Assembly: GCA_018267585.1 (NCBI GenBank)
Contig: JAFDYE010000243.1
Coordinates: 1-60,261 of the forward strand
Length of the DNA stretch: 60,261 bases
Direction: 5' to 3'
Source of the DNA: Bacteroidota bacterium
GTDB lineage: Bacteria > Bacteroidota > Bacteroidia > Chitinophagales > Chitinophagaceae
Below the pieces are notes generated by a model. The model saw only the letters and a program-made list of their open reading frames with translations. It was not told where the DNA came from and made no database searches. Below, one piece after another: positions 8,016-16,223 of the stretch; position 1 is the first letter of the stretch; every line of letters starts with the position of its first letter. A program made the translations under genes and the position numbers.

Positions 8016-8349
8016 ATGGCCCCAACTACTCGTCCACCGAAGCCTCCCCGCAGTCAACCCCCGAAGCCAATCGCAGACAACGATCCACAACCGGCTGCAC
8101 CACCCGATCCACAACCTGCGGCCCCCCCCCACACCAACCACACCGCAACCGAAACCACCAGTCCACCCCCAAACAACACCAACCCCGTCGCAACCCAAAC
8201 CACCAGTCCAACCCCAACCTACGCCAACTGAACCCGACCCCAACCTCGCCGAACGCGACGACGTACCAGCCATGAACCCCGATCACGACCCCGACATTCC
8301 CGATCATCCGGGCCCTCCCCTCAACGATCCCGAGTCCCCCCATGGATAA
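8016..8349 (+). pseudogene. Pro/Thr-rich repeat protein frame-broken at a C9 tract
   Basis: From ATG 8016 the frame reads a proline-rich peptide (MAPTTRPPKPPRSQPPKP ... PQPAAPP). It runs into nine consecutive C at 8122-8130 and then loses its sense, stopping at 8229-8231. Removing one C joins it to a continuing frame with matching character (TPTTPQPKPPVHPQTTPTPS ... repeated QPKPPV, then an acidic tail EPDPNLAERDDVPAMNPDHD) that ends at TAA 8347-8349. The joined product would be ~110 residues, an extended Pro-rich linker-like protein with an Asp/Pro tail. This may be a slippage mutation, a phase-variable switch or an assembly error. No signal peptide is visible. Confidence 0.5.
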
Positions 8350-8385
8350 ACAATAACTGGCTTCCTGCCCCTCCACCACGGCCCG

Positions 8386-8583
8386 ATGATCGTCGCACCC
8401 TACCAGTTCACCGGCCACGGCGGCTGGCAGAGGGTCTCCCACTGCACCATATTTCAGGATGACGCCGGACAGTACTATATTGCAAACCAGGGAAGACCGG
8501 GCGTGAATAAATATTTTACAGACATTCAAGTTCACAAGCTATTTTGGACCGCGGATGGCCGGCCGGTAGCCTCCCCGAGCGCC
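8386..8583 (+). pseudogene. GH43 arabinanase C-terminal remnant
   Basis: The ~65 residues starting MIVAPYQFTGHGGWQRVSHC and continuing to KLFWTADGRPVASP match the last part of GH43 endo-arabinanases. That part normally reads like PYKF..H.GW.GISHC..F, then ASQGR, then R.IRWT.DGWPV..PERYA. The catalytic front part is absent: an in-frame TAA lies at 8347-8349 and there is no candidate start before 8386. The reading frame then runs without stop into the GH51 gene, but the intervening ~30 residues look non-coding. It is judged a gene fossil; the expressed GH51 start is taken as 8674. Confidence 0.6.
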
Positions 8584-8673
8584 GGGACTGCGAGAATCAG
8601 CGGAATACGCTCATCTTTACAGGCCTTAACAATAAAGGAACTGCCGTCTGGGGCAAAAAAAACAAAAGCTAAC

Positions 8674-10653
8674 ATGGGATCAACGATTTGTACGCTATGG
8701 ATGATCTTACTGGCCGCAGCCGCGTCCACATTCACGTCCGCTTCCGCACAAACCATCAACGTCAAAGTAGACCAGCCCGGGGTGAAGATATCCCCGACCA
8801 TGTGGGGCATCTTCTTTGAAGATATCAACCTGGGCGCCGACGGCGGCATCTACGCCGAACTCGTCAAGAACCGCTCCTTCGAGTTCAACAAACCCCTCAT
8901 GGGTTGGACGGTAAAGGGCGACAAGCTAAAAGAAGGAGACCTCCTCGTAGTCAACCGCAAAACCGGCAACTCCGCAAACCCCCGCTATCTCCAGGCTACA
9001 ATAAGGAACGCATCCACTGGCGACGCCGGCCTCCTCAACGAAGGATTCCGCGGCATGGGCCTCAAGAAAGGCCTTCGCTATGACTTCTCCGTGATGTACC
9101 GGCAACCCGTACCAGGCATCCGTCTCCACATCCAACTCCTTAACGCCACCGGCAATACAATAGGCGATACCGTCCTTACACCCGCCGCAACCGACACCAC
9201 CTGGCACAAAGCCCGGGTCAGTCTCCACTCGGCACAAACCGAACCCAAAGGAAAGATGATGATATGGCTGGAAGGCAGCGGCACCATCGACCTCGATATG
9301 ATCTCCCTCTTCCCTTCCGATACCTGGAAGAACAGACCCGGCGGCCTTCGCGCCGACATGGTCCAGAAACTGGCCGACCTCAAACCCGGCTTTATCCGTT
9401 TCCCCGGCGGCTGCATCGTCGAAGGCTTCGACCTCTCCAACCGCTACCAGTGGAAAAAGACCATCGGCCCCATAGAGGATCGTCAACTCATCATCAACCG
9501 CTGGAACGTCGAGTTCCCCCACCGGCCCACGCCAGACTATTTTCAGACTTTTGGTTTAGGCTTTTATGAATATTTCCAGCTGGCCGAAGACATCGGCGCA
9601 GAGCCCCTGGCCATCCTCAACTGCGGGATGGCCTGCCAGTTCAACTCAGCCGAACTGGTCCAGCTCGACGAGCTAAACCCCTATATTCAGGACGCGCTCG
9701 ACCTCGTCGAGTTCGCCAACGGCGACACCACCACGAAATGGGGACGGGTCAGGGCCTAGATGGGACACCCCGCCCCGTTCGGACTAAAGCTCATGGGCGT
9801 CGGCAACGAGAACTGGGGTCCCCAGTATCTCGAAAGACTCCGGCTCTTTACCACAGCTATCAAATCCAAATACCCCGATATCCGCCTCGTCAATTCCTCC
9901 GGCACCGACCCCGACGGAGAACGCTTCGATTTCCTCAACACCCGGCTCCGGGCCATGCACGCCGATATCATCGACGAACACTACTACCGGAGCCCCGAAT
10001 GGTTCCTGAAGAACGCCGGCCGCTATGACAACTATCCGCGCAACGAATCAAAGATCTTCGCGGGAGAATACGCGGCGCAGGGCGTAAAAACAACGAGCCC
10101 CGACAACCGCAACACCTGGCAGACAGCCCTCGCAGAAGCCGCCTTCATGACAGGCCTCGAGCGCAACGCCGATGTAGTGACCATGGCCTCCTACGCCCCG
10201 CTGTTCGCGCATATCGACGGCTGGCAGTGGGCCCCCGACCTGATATGGGTCGACAACCTGCGGTCGTACGGAACCCCCGACTACTACGTCCAGCAGCTGT
10301 TCTCGCGGAATAAAGGCACACAGGTCGTCCCCGTCGTACTGGATAACAAGGCGATCGAAGGACAGGACAGCCTCTACGCCTCGGCCTGCCTCGACGGCGA
10401 CCTCGTAATAAAGCTCGTCAACGTCGCCGGCTCTCCTCGGTCTTGCAATCTATTGCTCGACAGCCGCAGAAAGATCTTACCACAAGCCAGCATAACCGTG
10501 CTCCAAAGCGCAGACCTCGATCAAACCAACAATTTCGACCACCCGACCAACGTCGCACCAAAAGAGTCAGCGCTGAAGACCGTCGGGAAAAAACTCGCCG
10601 TCACCCTGGCGCCCTATTCCGTCAACGTCATTCGCATCCAATTGAGTAAATGA
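8674..10653 (+). pseudogene. GH51 alpha-L-arabinofuranosidase interrupted by in-frame TAG
   Basis: The frame is open for 361 codons, then TAG at 9757-9759, then continues in the same frame for 298 more codons to TGA 10651-10653. Both halves belong to one GH51 enzyme. They comprise a signal peptide (MGSTICTLWMILLAAAAS), the N-terminal region with MWGIFFEDINLGADGGIYAE, a carbohydrate-binding-like insert, the catalytic barrel with GFIRFPGGCIVEGFDL, acid/base Glu in GVGNENWGP and nucleophile Glu in KIFAGEYAAQ, and a C-terminal beta domain. The TAG falls in WGRVRA-stop-MGHPAPFGLK, where family members have one ordinary residue, 17 codons before the acid/base. Unless it is read through, the product lacks both catalytic residues. 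Confidence 0.85.
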
Positions 10654-10737
10654 GATTGCTGTTCGCCTAAATCGCCCTGCTGATATGTACGGCCGCCCAT
10701 ACCCAGCCGCCCGTACACGACCCCGTCCTCCCGTCTT
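10650..10737 (+). pseudogene. possible GH43 N-terminal stub with early stop
   Basis: An ATG overlaps the GH51 stop (ATGA). It begins a signal-peptide-like sequence MRLLFA, then TAA, then in the same frame IALLICTAAHTQPPVHDPVL. Ignoring the stop, this is a normal lipophilic signal followed by VHDPV, the motif carrying the general-base Asp at the start of GH43 endo-arabinanases. Downstream of ~10720 the family resemblance ends (PSSPIRARAYAP). The spacing and coupling suggest that an intact GH43 gene once followed GH51 in an operon. The assignment rests on a short motif. Confidence 0.4.
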
Positions 10738-10883
10738 CACCCATCCGCGCTCGCGCGTATGCCCCTGTCCGGCTAAAGCACGGGCATGCCTCTTCCCGGC
10801 ATAACATTTGTAAAGATCATGGAACTTCATGTCAATATCATCTATCGACATCCTTCGTAAAAAATTCTGACGGGAATCTTGCC

Positions 10884-10891
10884 TAGTTTTG
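10884..10891 (+). promoter_or_regulatory. putative -7 box for the haloperoxidase-like hydrolase
   Basis: TAGTTTTG matches the Bacteroidota TAnnTTTG element exactly and lies 27 nt before the chosen ATG at 10919. No convincing -33 element was found. Confidence 0.45.
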
Positions 10892-10918
10892 ATAAAGCAG
10901 ACAATCAAAAAACAACAT

Positions 10919-11740
10919 ATGAGCAAGATCACGGTAAAAGACGGAACAGAGATCTATTACAAAGACTGGGGGACTGGACAACCGATCGTCTTCCACCACG
11001 GCTGGCCTTTGTCGGGCGATGACTGGGACGGGCAGATGATGTTCTTCCTGCAACAGGGATTCAGAGTGATCGCGCATGACCGCCGCGGCCATGGAAGGTC
11101 GAGCCAGACTGACACCGGTCACGACATGGACACCTACGCAGCCGACGTCGCAGAACTCGCCAAAGCCCTTGACCTCAAAAATGCCATCCACGTCGGTCAC
11201 TCGACAGGCGGCGGCGAAGTCATCCGCTACGTTGCAAAATACGGCGCCGGCCGCGTCGCCAAAGCAGTGCTGATCAGCGCGGTCACCCCGACAATGGCAA
11301 AGACCACGGGCAACCCCGACGGCATCCCCCTGTCCATTTTCGACGAGATCAGACAGGGTACCGGCTTCAACCGCCCACAGTACTTTCAGGACTTCACCAT
11401 CCCCTTCTACGGCTACAACCGCGACGGAGCAAAGATCTCCCAGGGCATCCGCGACAATTGGTGGCGCCAGGGCATGATGGGCTCCGTAAAAGCCCACTAC
11501 GACTGCGTCAAGGCCTTCTCCGAAACTGACTTCACCGAAGACCTCAAGGCCGTCGACGTCCCCGTCCTCCTCCTCCACGGCGAAGACGACCAGATCGTTC
11601 CCTTCCATCTCACAGCAGTAAAGGCGGTCAAGCTGGTAAAGAATGGCAAACTGATCTCCTACCCCGGCTTCCCCCACGGCATGCCGACCACCGAAGCCGC
11701 AACCATCAACAAAGACCTCCTGGCCTTCATCAAATCCTAA
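10919..11740 (+). CDS. alpha/beta hydrolase, non-heme chloroperoxidase/arylesterase type
   Basis: 273 residues, starting at the ATG giving MSKITVKDGTEIYYKDWGTG, the usual start of this family; an upstream in-frame ATG at 10889 falls in the promoter. Visible motifs are the oxyanion HHGWPLSGDDWD (~25-36), the nucleophile Ser in GHSTGGGEV (~94), the acid Asp in LLHGEDDQIVP (~215) and the His in YPGFPHGMPT (~250). These cofactor-free enzymes act as esterases and, with peroxide and carboxylate, perhydrolases. No signal peptide, so cytoplasmic. It is a single-gene transcript between its own promoter and a terminator. Confidence 0.93.
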   Translation: MSKITVKDGTEIYYKDWGTGQPIVFHHGWPLSGDDWDGQMMFFLQQGFRVIAHDRRGHGRSSQTDTGHDMDTYAADVAELAKALDLKNAIHVGHSTGGGEVIRYVAKYGAGRVAKAVLISAVTPTMAKTTGNPDGIPLSIFDEIRQGTGFNRPQYFQDFTIPFYGYNRDGAKISQGIRDNWWRQGMMGSVKAHYDCVKAFSETDFTEDLKAVDVPVLLLHGEDDQIVPFHLTAVKAVKLVKNGKLISYPGFPHGMPTTEAATINKDLLAFIKS

Positions 11741-11764
11741 AGACTCCGGATCACATCGATAAAA

Positions 11765-11794
11765 AAACCCGCCACCACGGCGGGTTTCTAATTT
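11765..11794 (+). terminator. rho-independent terminator
   Basis: A 9-bp perfect stem (AAACCCGCC / GGCGGGTTT) with a 5-nt loop is followed by CTAATTTT, about 25 nt after the hydrolase stop. Confidence 0.88.
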
Positions 11795-11845
11795 TAATCC
11801 CGGTATTGCAAAAAAATCGGTAACTTTTAGAAAGATTTTTCCACT

Positions 11846-12391
11846 ATGAAACAAATCTTTACTTTACTGGTATCGATGGCTTGTCTCTCCGCCGTCGCCC
11901 AAACACCCGCAGCGGGACCGCTGGACTACAATTTCAACCCCACCTTCTCCCCGGCTTTCTCCCCCTTACCCTCCATCATAACCTTCCCATCCTATAACAG
12001 TCATCCCTACCACTGGCAATTAAAACCCTTCGCAAGCGTCTCAGCGGGCTATCTCTTCTACAACGGCGGCAGCGCCTCCTACCTCTCCGCCCCCGTCGGC
12101 CTCGCCCTCATCCGCCCCCTCAACCCCAACTGGACCGTCTTCGGCGCCGCAACCATCTCCCCCATAGCCATACAGGATACCCATCTCTGGACATCCCCGA
12201 TCAACGACCCCAACTTCCACGGCTCCCCCTTCTCCTCCGGCTACAACCTCGGCATCAACACCGGCATCCAGGGCGGCCTCATGTACACCAACCAGGACAA
12301 AACCTTCTCCATCTCCGGCAGCGTCCACCTCGAACGCAGCAGCTACCCCGTCTACCCCACCTACCAATCCACAAGACCAGGCAAACAATAA
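11846..12391 (+). CDS. secreted, outer-membrane-barrel-like hypothetical protein
   Basis: 181 residues. Signal peptide MKQIFTLLVSMACLSAVAQ, then a Pro/Ser/Tyr-rich stretch and alternating amphipathic strands ending in glycines (FASVSAGYLFYNGG, SAPVGLALIRPLNPNWTVFG, GINTGIQGGLMYTNQDKTFS). This suggests a small beta-barrel or periplasmic beta-sheet protein. No family is recognised. The C-terminus (TYQSTRPGKQ) lacks the terminal aromatic typical of barrels. It is convergent with the nucleotidyltransferase gene that follows. Confidence 0.7.
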   Translation: MKQIFTLLVSMACLSAVAQTPAAGPLDYNFNPTFSPAFSPLPSIITFPSYNSHPYHWQLKPFASVSAGYLFYNGGSASYLSAPVGLALIRPLNPNWTVFGAATISPIAIQDTHLWTSPINDPNFHGSPFSSGYNLGINTGIQGGLMYTNQDKTFSISGSVHLERSSYPVYPTYQSTRPGKQ

Positions 12392-12400
12392 CCCACTGGC

Positions 12401-13180
12401 TTACTCATCCTCCAGTCCCGCAGACATCTCCGGCCAATAGCGGTTAGGCGTCTTCCCCTGCAGGATTCTGCGTAAACGCATTCGAAGCGCCGGTGAATCA
12501 CTGAGCATGTTATTCATGATCCGGCCGACTACCCGCGCACTGACCAACGTTAGGTACTCCGGATCTGCAGTAGAATATAAGTCAGGTACATCAGTAAAAT
12601 CCGCGAAGATCGCTTCTGTCGCCAGATTAAAGTAGGCTTTTAGGATATGCTCGATGTCACTGACATCTTTTGTCCGGGCGGGATTGTCGTCGTTGGCAAA
12701 CAGCTTTAAAAGTATGATCCCTTCTAAGGAGCATACTCTTATCTCCACCGCTCCTATTGTTAGCGTAGTTGCAGTTGGCAACACTTCTTTAAAGCCTGGT
12801 ACATCCAGAACAAACGGCCAGGGTCTGTTTACCCGCACTTCACCATCCAGTCCTTCGATCTGGCCAAAAGGCAGCAAGTCCACCTCGATCGCTTGTTTAT
12901 AAAACAGCTTGATAGCAAGCGTTCCATGAGCAGTGAAATCGCCGGTTGCGACCAGGGCTTGCTTCACTTGTTCGAATTCCACCTCTGAACCTACCATGAT
13001 CGCAATGTCGACGTCCTTTGTGGCACGCCGAGATGCATGCTCCGGTATTGCGGACAGACGAATATCTCTTGCCAGTGCTCCTATCACAAAATAATCAATA
13101 CCAAGTCCTTTTGCTACCTGGCTGAAGACAGCCAGAAGTTGCGATATATTCGCTTGCCGGAAGAATTCACCCTGCGACAT
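12401..13180 (-). CDS. AbiEii-like nucleotidyltransferase toxin of a type IV toxin-antitoxin pair
   Basis: 259 residues from the ATG giving MSQGEFFRQANISQLLAVFS. It has a nucleotidyltransferase fold with the Pol-beta-like DxD region in ATKDVDIAIMVGSEVEFE (~58), a third acidic site in AIEVDLLPFG (~103), then ICSLEGIILLKLFA-like and TKDVSDIEHIL motifs typical of AbiEii relatives. Its start overlaps the stop of the upstream antitoxin-type gene by 14 bp, so the pair is co-translated. AbiEii proteins are GTP-binding nucleotidyltransferases, some of which add nucleotides to tRNA and block growth on phage infection. The assignment comes from motifs and partner; the exact subfamily is uncertain. Confidence 0.75.
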   Translation of the reverse strand: MSQGEFFRQANISQLLAVFSQVAKGLGIDYFVIGALARDIRLSAIPEHASRRATKDVDIAIMVGSEVEFEQVKQALVATGDFTAHGTLAIKLFYKQAIEVDLLPFGQIEGLDGEVRVNRPWPFVLDVPGFKEVLPTATTLTIGAVEIRVCSLEGIILLKLFANDDNPARTKDVSDIEHILKAYFNLATEAIFADFTDVPDLYSTADPEYLTLVSARVVGRIMNNMLSDSPALRMRLRRILQGKTPNRYWPEMSAGLEDE

Positions 13181-14204
13181 AATTGGTTCTAATTTTTTCA
13201 GCGATCTCCCAGGACCTGCTATCATTGCTGTTACGCAGATCAGCATAGGCTAGCAGGGGAGGCACCACGCTGCCGACTACGGTAAGCGCTGGCAAGTCCT
13301 GCCAGAATTTTTTGTATACAACAATATTTCCTCCCTGATCCGGTACAATGCGGAGCTTTTTGACCAGATCATTCGTCGACTGATCCGTATAGATCGTAAA
13401 AGTTTCGGGCACCAACTGCTGAGTATACAGTTCGCCAGCTGGTTCTCCCGCCCAGTACACTCCTTCCGGCAATTGCTTGGGCCAGTTTGCTGGTGGAGAA
13501 AGAAAGCGAAAGGTCCCCATCCTCAAACGCCGCTGCAGCGTGACGGGAAAAATCTCCGCCCACCGTATAGCCAGTCGCTCCCGGAGCTCTGAGAACTGCT
13601 TTCCGTGTGACCATTCTTTGTCATTCCGCCATCCCTCTTGCTGTAGCTCTTCCAGCAACGGCTGGATACTACCAAGAGCGATCCCCGCAGCTTTCGATAA
13701 TTCCCGGTATGTAGCGCCGACAAGTGCTTTATCCTGCAACAGTACAAATAGCAGCTTGAGCCCCGATGCCGACCATAATCTTCCCTTTTCCGGACGACGG
13801 GCCTCTTTTATCTGCTGGTCATTTACGAACAGATACATTCGGTCGTTTCTAACAAAACAGTTGCCAGTGACTTCCAGATAATTGATCCCGTTTTGTCTAA
13901 GCTTTTCTTTTGTAGGACCGGGGATATATTGGGAAACAAACAACCAGCGGTCTTTTTTCGTCCCAAATTGCTCGAGTAAAGCAGGCAAGATCCCAGCCCT
14001 TGCTTCACCCTTAATCTCTACGTTAAATTCCTCATCGCCGCCCGCTGGAGTCTTAATCCGGATTCGGGCATCGGCCAGGTTTTTGCCATCCCGGATCCCG
14101 AAACCTAGCACCTTTATATGCACACCCGTTAGATCCGTAAAGGCTGTAATTGCTTGACGAAGAATGCCTTCCCCTATTCTATTTGGATTCACCGATTTGT
14201 TCAT
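13167..14204 (-). CDS. AbiEi-family antitoxin / winged-helix regulator
   Basis: 345 residues from the ATG giving MNKSVNPNRIGEGILRQAIT. The N-terminal ~150 residues resemble a nuclease-like fold (EEFNVEIKGEARAGILPALL, DRWLFVSQYIPGPTKEKLRQ, INYLEVTGNCFV). Next comes a winged helix (~165-215; GATYRELSKAAGIALGSIQP). The C-terminal domain contains YWAGEPAGELYTQQLVPETF and the conserved-looking end PPLLAYADLRNSNDSRSWEIAEKI. This layout is that of the long AbiEi antitoxins paired with AbiEii. It probably binds its own promoter and neutralises the toxin. Base composition is slightly lower in GC than neighbouring genes, consistent with transfer. Confidence 0.8.
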   Translation of the reverse strand: MNKSVNPNRIGEGILRQAITAFTDLTGVHIKVLGFGIRDGKNLADARIRIKTPAGGDEEFNVEIKGEARAGILPALLEQFGTKKDRWLFVSQYIPGPTKEKLRQNGINYLEVTGNCFVRNDRMYLFVNDQQIKEARRPEKGRLWSASGLKLLFVLLQDKALVGATYRELSKAAGIALGSIQPLLEELQQEGWRNDKEWSHGKQFSELRERLAIRWAEIFPVTLQRRLRMGTFRFLSPPANWPKQLPEGVYWAGEPAGELYTQQLVPETFTIYTDQSTNDLVKKLRIVPDQGGNIVVYKKFWQDLPALTVVGSVVPPLLAYADLRNSNDSRSWEIAEKIRTNYVAG

Positions 14205-14350
14205 TTTTATTTTCAGTTCATGAATCATGAACACACGAATTTAATGAACAATCTTCAATAAGCCAAATCAACCCGTCGGTTCAACATCCATTTCTGTCCT
14301 TCTTTCCAACCCTGCCCCCGGTCGGTCTTTTTCCCTACCTTCATCCTCTC

Positions 14351-14890
14351 ATGCCCACCCCCATCGACCGTCACACCGCCTGGCAAAAACACCGTCACCT
14401 CTGGCACCACGAAACCGCCGGCCCACGCACCCTGCTGCTAAAAGAAGGCGAGATCTCCCGCAAACTCTACGTCATCGCCGAAGGCTGCGCCCGCTACTGG
14501 TTCAACCACGACGGCAAAGAGATCAGCTTCCAGTTCTCCTTCGAAGGCGACGTCGTCTACTCCTCCGAGAGCTTCCGAAAGAACATCCCAAGCGCCTATA
14601 GCATCGAAACCATCGAACCCGTCACCCTCCGCTGGCTCAGCCAGGACGACATGCAGATCGTACGCCAGGACCCCGAACTCTATCCCCTCATCATCGAAAG
14701 CGTCGCAGACAAACAGGCGGTCTTTCAACGCCATTTCTTTTCTTATCTCCGCGACACCCCCCGCCAACGCTACGAGAACCTCCTCCGGGACCAACCCGAA
14801 GTCATCCGGCGCGTCCCCCTCCAATACATCGCTTCCTACCTCGGCATCACCCCGGTCAGCCTTAGCCGCATCCGCAGCAGCATTTCCTGA
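14351..14890 (+). CDS. Crp/Fnr family transcriptional regulator
   Basis: 179 residues. The N-terminal cyclic-nucleotide-binding-like beta-roll runs from ~20 to 110 (LLLKEGEISRKLYVIAEGCA, then FQFSFEGDVVYSSESF). A dimerisation helix and a short C-terminal helix-turn-helix follow (RVPLQYIASYLGITPVSLSR). This compact form is very common in Bacteroidota and often controls neighbouring methyltransferases, glyoxalases or transporters. The VOC and methyltransferase genes just downstream are candidate targets. The ligand is unknown. Confidence 0.92.
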   Translation: MPTPIDRHTAWQKHRHLWHHETAGPRTLLLKEGEISRKLYVIAEGCARYWFNHDGKEISFQFSFEGDVVYSSESFRKNIPSAYSIETIEPVTLRWLSQDDMQIVRQDPELYPLIIESVADKQAVFQRHFFSYLRDTPRQRYENLLRDQPEVIRRVPLQYIASYLGITPVSLSRIRSSIS

Positions 14891-15015
14891 CCAGGCCACC
14901 GCTCAAGCCATCCGCGCCACAGCTTCCACTGTCCCTCCCCCTTCACGCCACTTCTTAACAATTGTAAAATAATATCCCACCAATAACCCTGACCTTTGAA
15001 AAACAACACCACTAT

Positions 15016-15384
15016 ATGCAGCTCCTCCAGGTCATCCCCAAGATCTTCTATTCAGACATCCGCCACGGACTGGAACTTTTCATCGATACCCTCGGCTTCC
15101 AGGTCGCCTGGCACGACCCCAACCCTCCTTTCTATGTGATCAAACGCGACACGGTCACCCTCATCCTCTCACAGGAACCCGAAATCGCCAGGCTCGACCG
15201 CCCCGAGATCCGTATCTCCACCGACGACATCGAGACCCTGTACAAATCCGTCAGCGAAAAAAACCCGCGCCTCCTTCACCCCAACTCAAAATGCATCAAA
15301 ACCCAGCCCTGGGGACTCAGGGAATTTGCGCTAAAGGACGACTCCGACGTATGCGTGATCATCCAACAGCCCACCAATGAATAA
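15016..15384 (+). CDS. VOC superfamily (glyoxalase-like) protein
   Basis: 122 residues with one VOC fold: opening VIPKIFYSDIRHGLELFIDT, middle RDTVTLILSQEPE, and closing WGLREFALKDDSDVCVIIQQ, where family members have a metal-ligand Glu near FALKD. It overlaps the following methyltransferase gene by 8 bp, so the two are co-translated. The substrate is unknown. No signal peptide. Confidence 0.85.
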   Translation: MQLLQVIPKIFYSDIRHGLELFIDTLGFQVAWHDPNPPFYVIKRDTVTLILSQEPEIARLDRPEIRISTDDIETLYKSVSEKNPRLLHPNSKCIKTQPWGLREFALKDDSDVCVIIQQPTNE

Positions 15385-16213
15385 TCAGACCGGCAGCACC
15401 ACCGCCGTCGGAGCCGCCGCCCTCCGCGCAGCACACCAGTTATTCGACAAAGGGGACAAACTACTAACCGACGAGGTCATACTACGACTCCTGAGCAAGG
15501 AGTCGATCGAACATCTAAACCATCGAAAACAAGACTTCTTCCGGCGCGGCAGCATCGCCATGCGGACCCACATCGTCCTCCGAAGCCGCTATGCCGAAGA
15601 CTGCCTATATGAAGCCCACTGGCGCGGCATCCGTCAATACCTGCTGCTCGGCGCCGGCATCGATACCTTCGCCTGGCGCCAGCCGGCATGGGCCCACAAC
15701 CTCCATATCATCGAAGCCGACCACCCCTCCAGCCAGGCCAACAAGTTAAACCTCCTGAAAAACGCAGGCCTTACCCACCCCAAAAACCTCTCCTTCTTAA
15801 AGATAGACCTCGAAAACGACGACCTGACCACAACCCTCGCCAATAGCCCCCTCGACCCCACAAAACCCGTTTTCGTCTCCTGCCTCGGCGTCCTCATCTA
15901 TCTCCGCCGTCCTACGGTCACCCGCATCTTCCAGGCCCTCGGACGCCTACCCAAAGACAGCGAGTTCGTCTTCACGGCCTCGGCCAAACGCTGGAGCCCG
16001 GCGCACCTCTTGTCCGCCGCGCGGGTCGCCGCCGCCGGCGAACCGTGGCTCACCTACTTCCGGCCATCCGCGCTGGAAGAAGAACTAAGATCATACGGCT
16101 TCACCCGCATCGACTGGCTCACCCCCGAAGAAGCCACCCGCCGATATTGGACCACCAGCACGATCTCCTTGCCGCCCCCAGGGACCTGCAGCCTCGTCCG
16201 CGCGGTGGTATAA
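15377..16213 (+). CDS. SAM-dependent methyltransferase, leucine carboxyl methyltransferase-like (TIGR00027 type)
   Basis: 278 residues. The SAM-binding motif LLLGAGIDTFAWRQPAW (~88) is followed by an acidic strand HIIEADHPSSQANKLNLL and the FVSCLGVLIYLRRPTV block, all characteristic of the TIGR00027/PF04072 family. It starts with an N-terminal helix region (AVGAAALRAAHQLFDKGDKL) typical of these enzymes. The family is often linked to secondary metabolite or O-methylation steps; no partner biosynthetic gene is visible. Co-translated with the VOC gene (8-bp overlap). Confidence 0.9.
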   Translation: MNNQTGSTTAVGAAALRAAHQLFDKGDKLLTDEVILRLLSKESIEHLNHRKQDFFRRGSIAMRTHIVLRSRYAEDCLYEAHWRGIRQYLLLGAGIDTFAWRQPAWAHNLHIIEADHPSSQANKLNLLKNAGLTHPKNLSFLKIDLENDDLTTTLANSPLDPTKPVFVSCLGVLIYLRRPTVTRIFQALGRLPKDSEFVFTASAKRWSPAHLLSAARVAAAGEPWLTYFRPSALEEELRSYGFTRIDWLTPEEATRRYWTTSTISLPPPGTCSLVRAVV

Positions 16214-16223
16214 CGGCGCAAAC

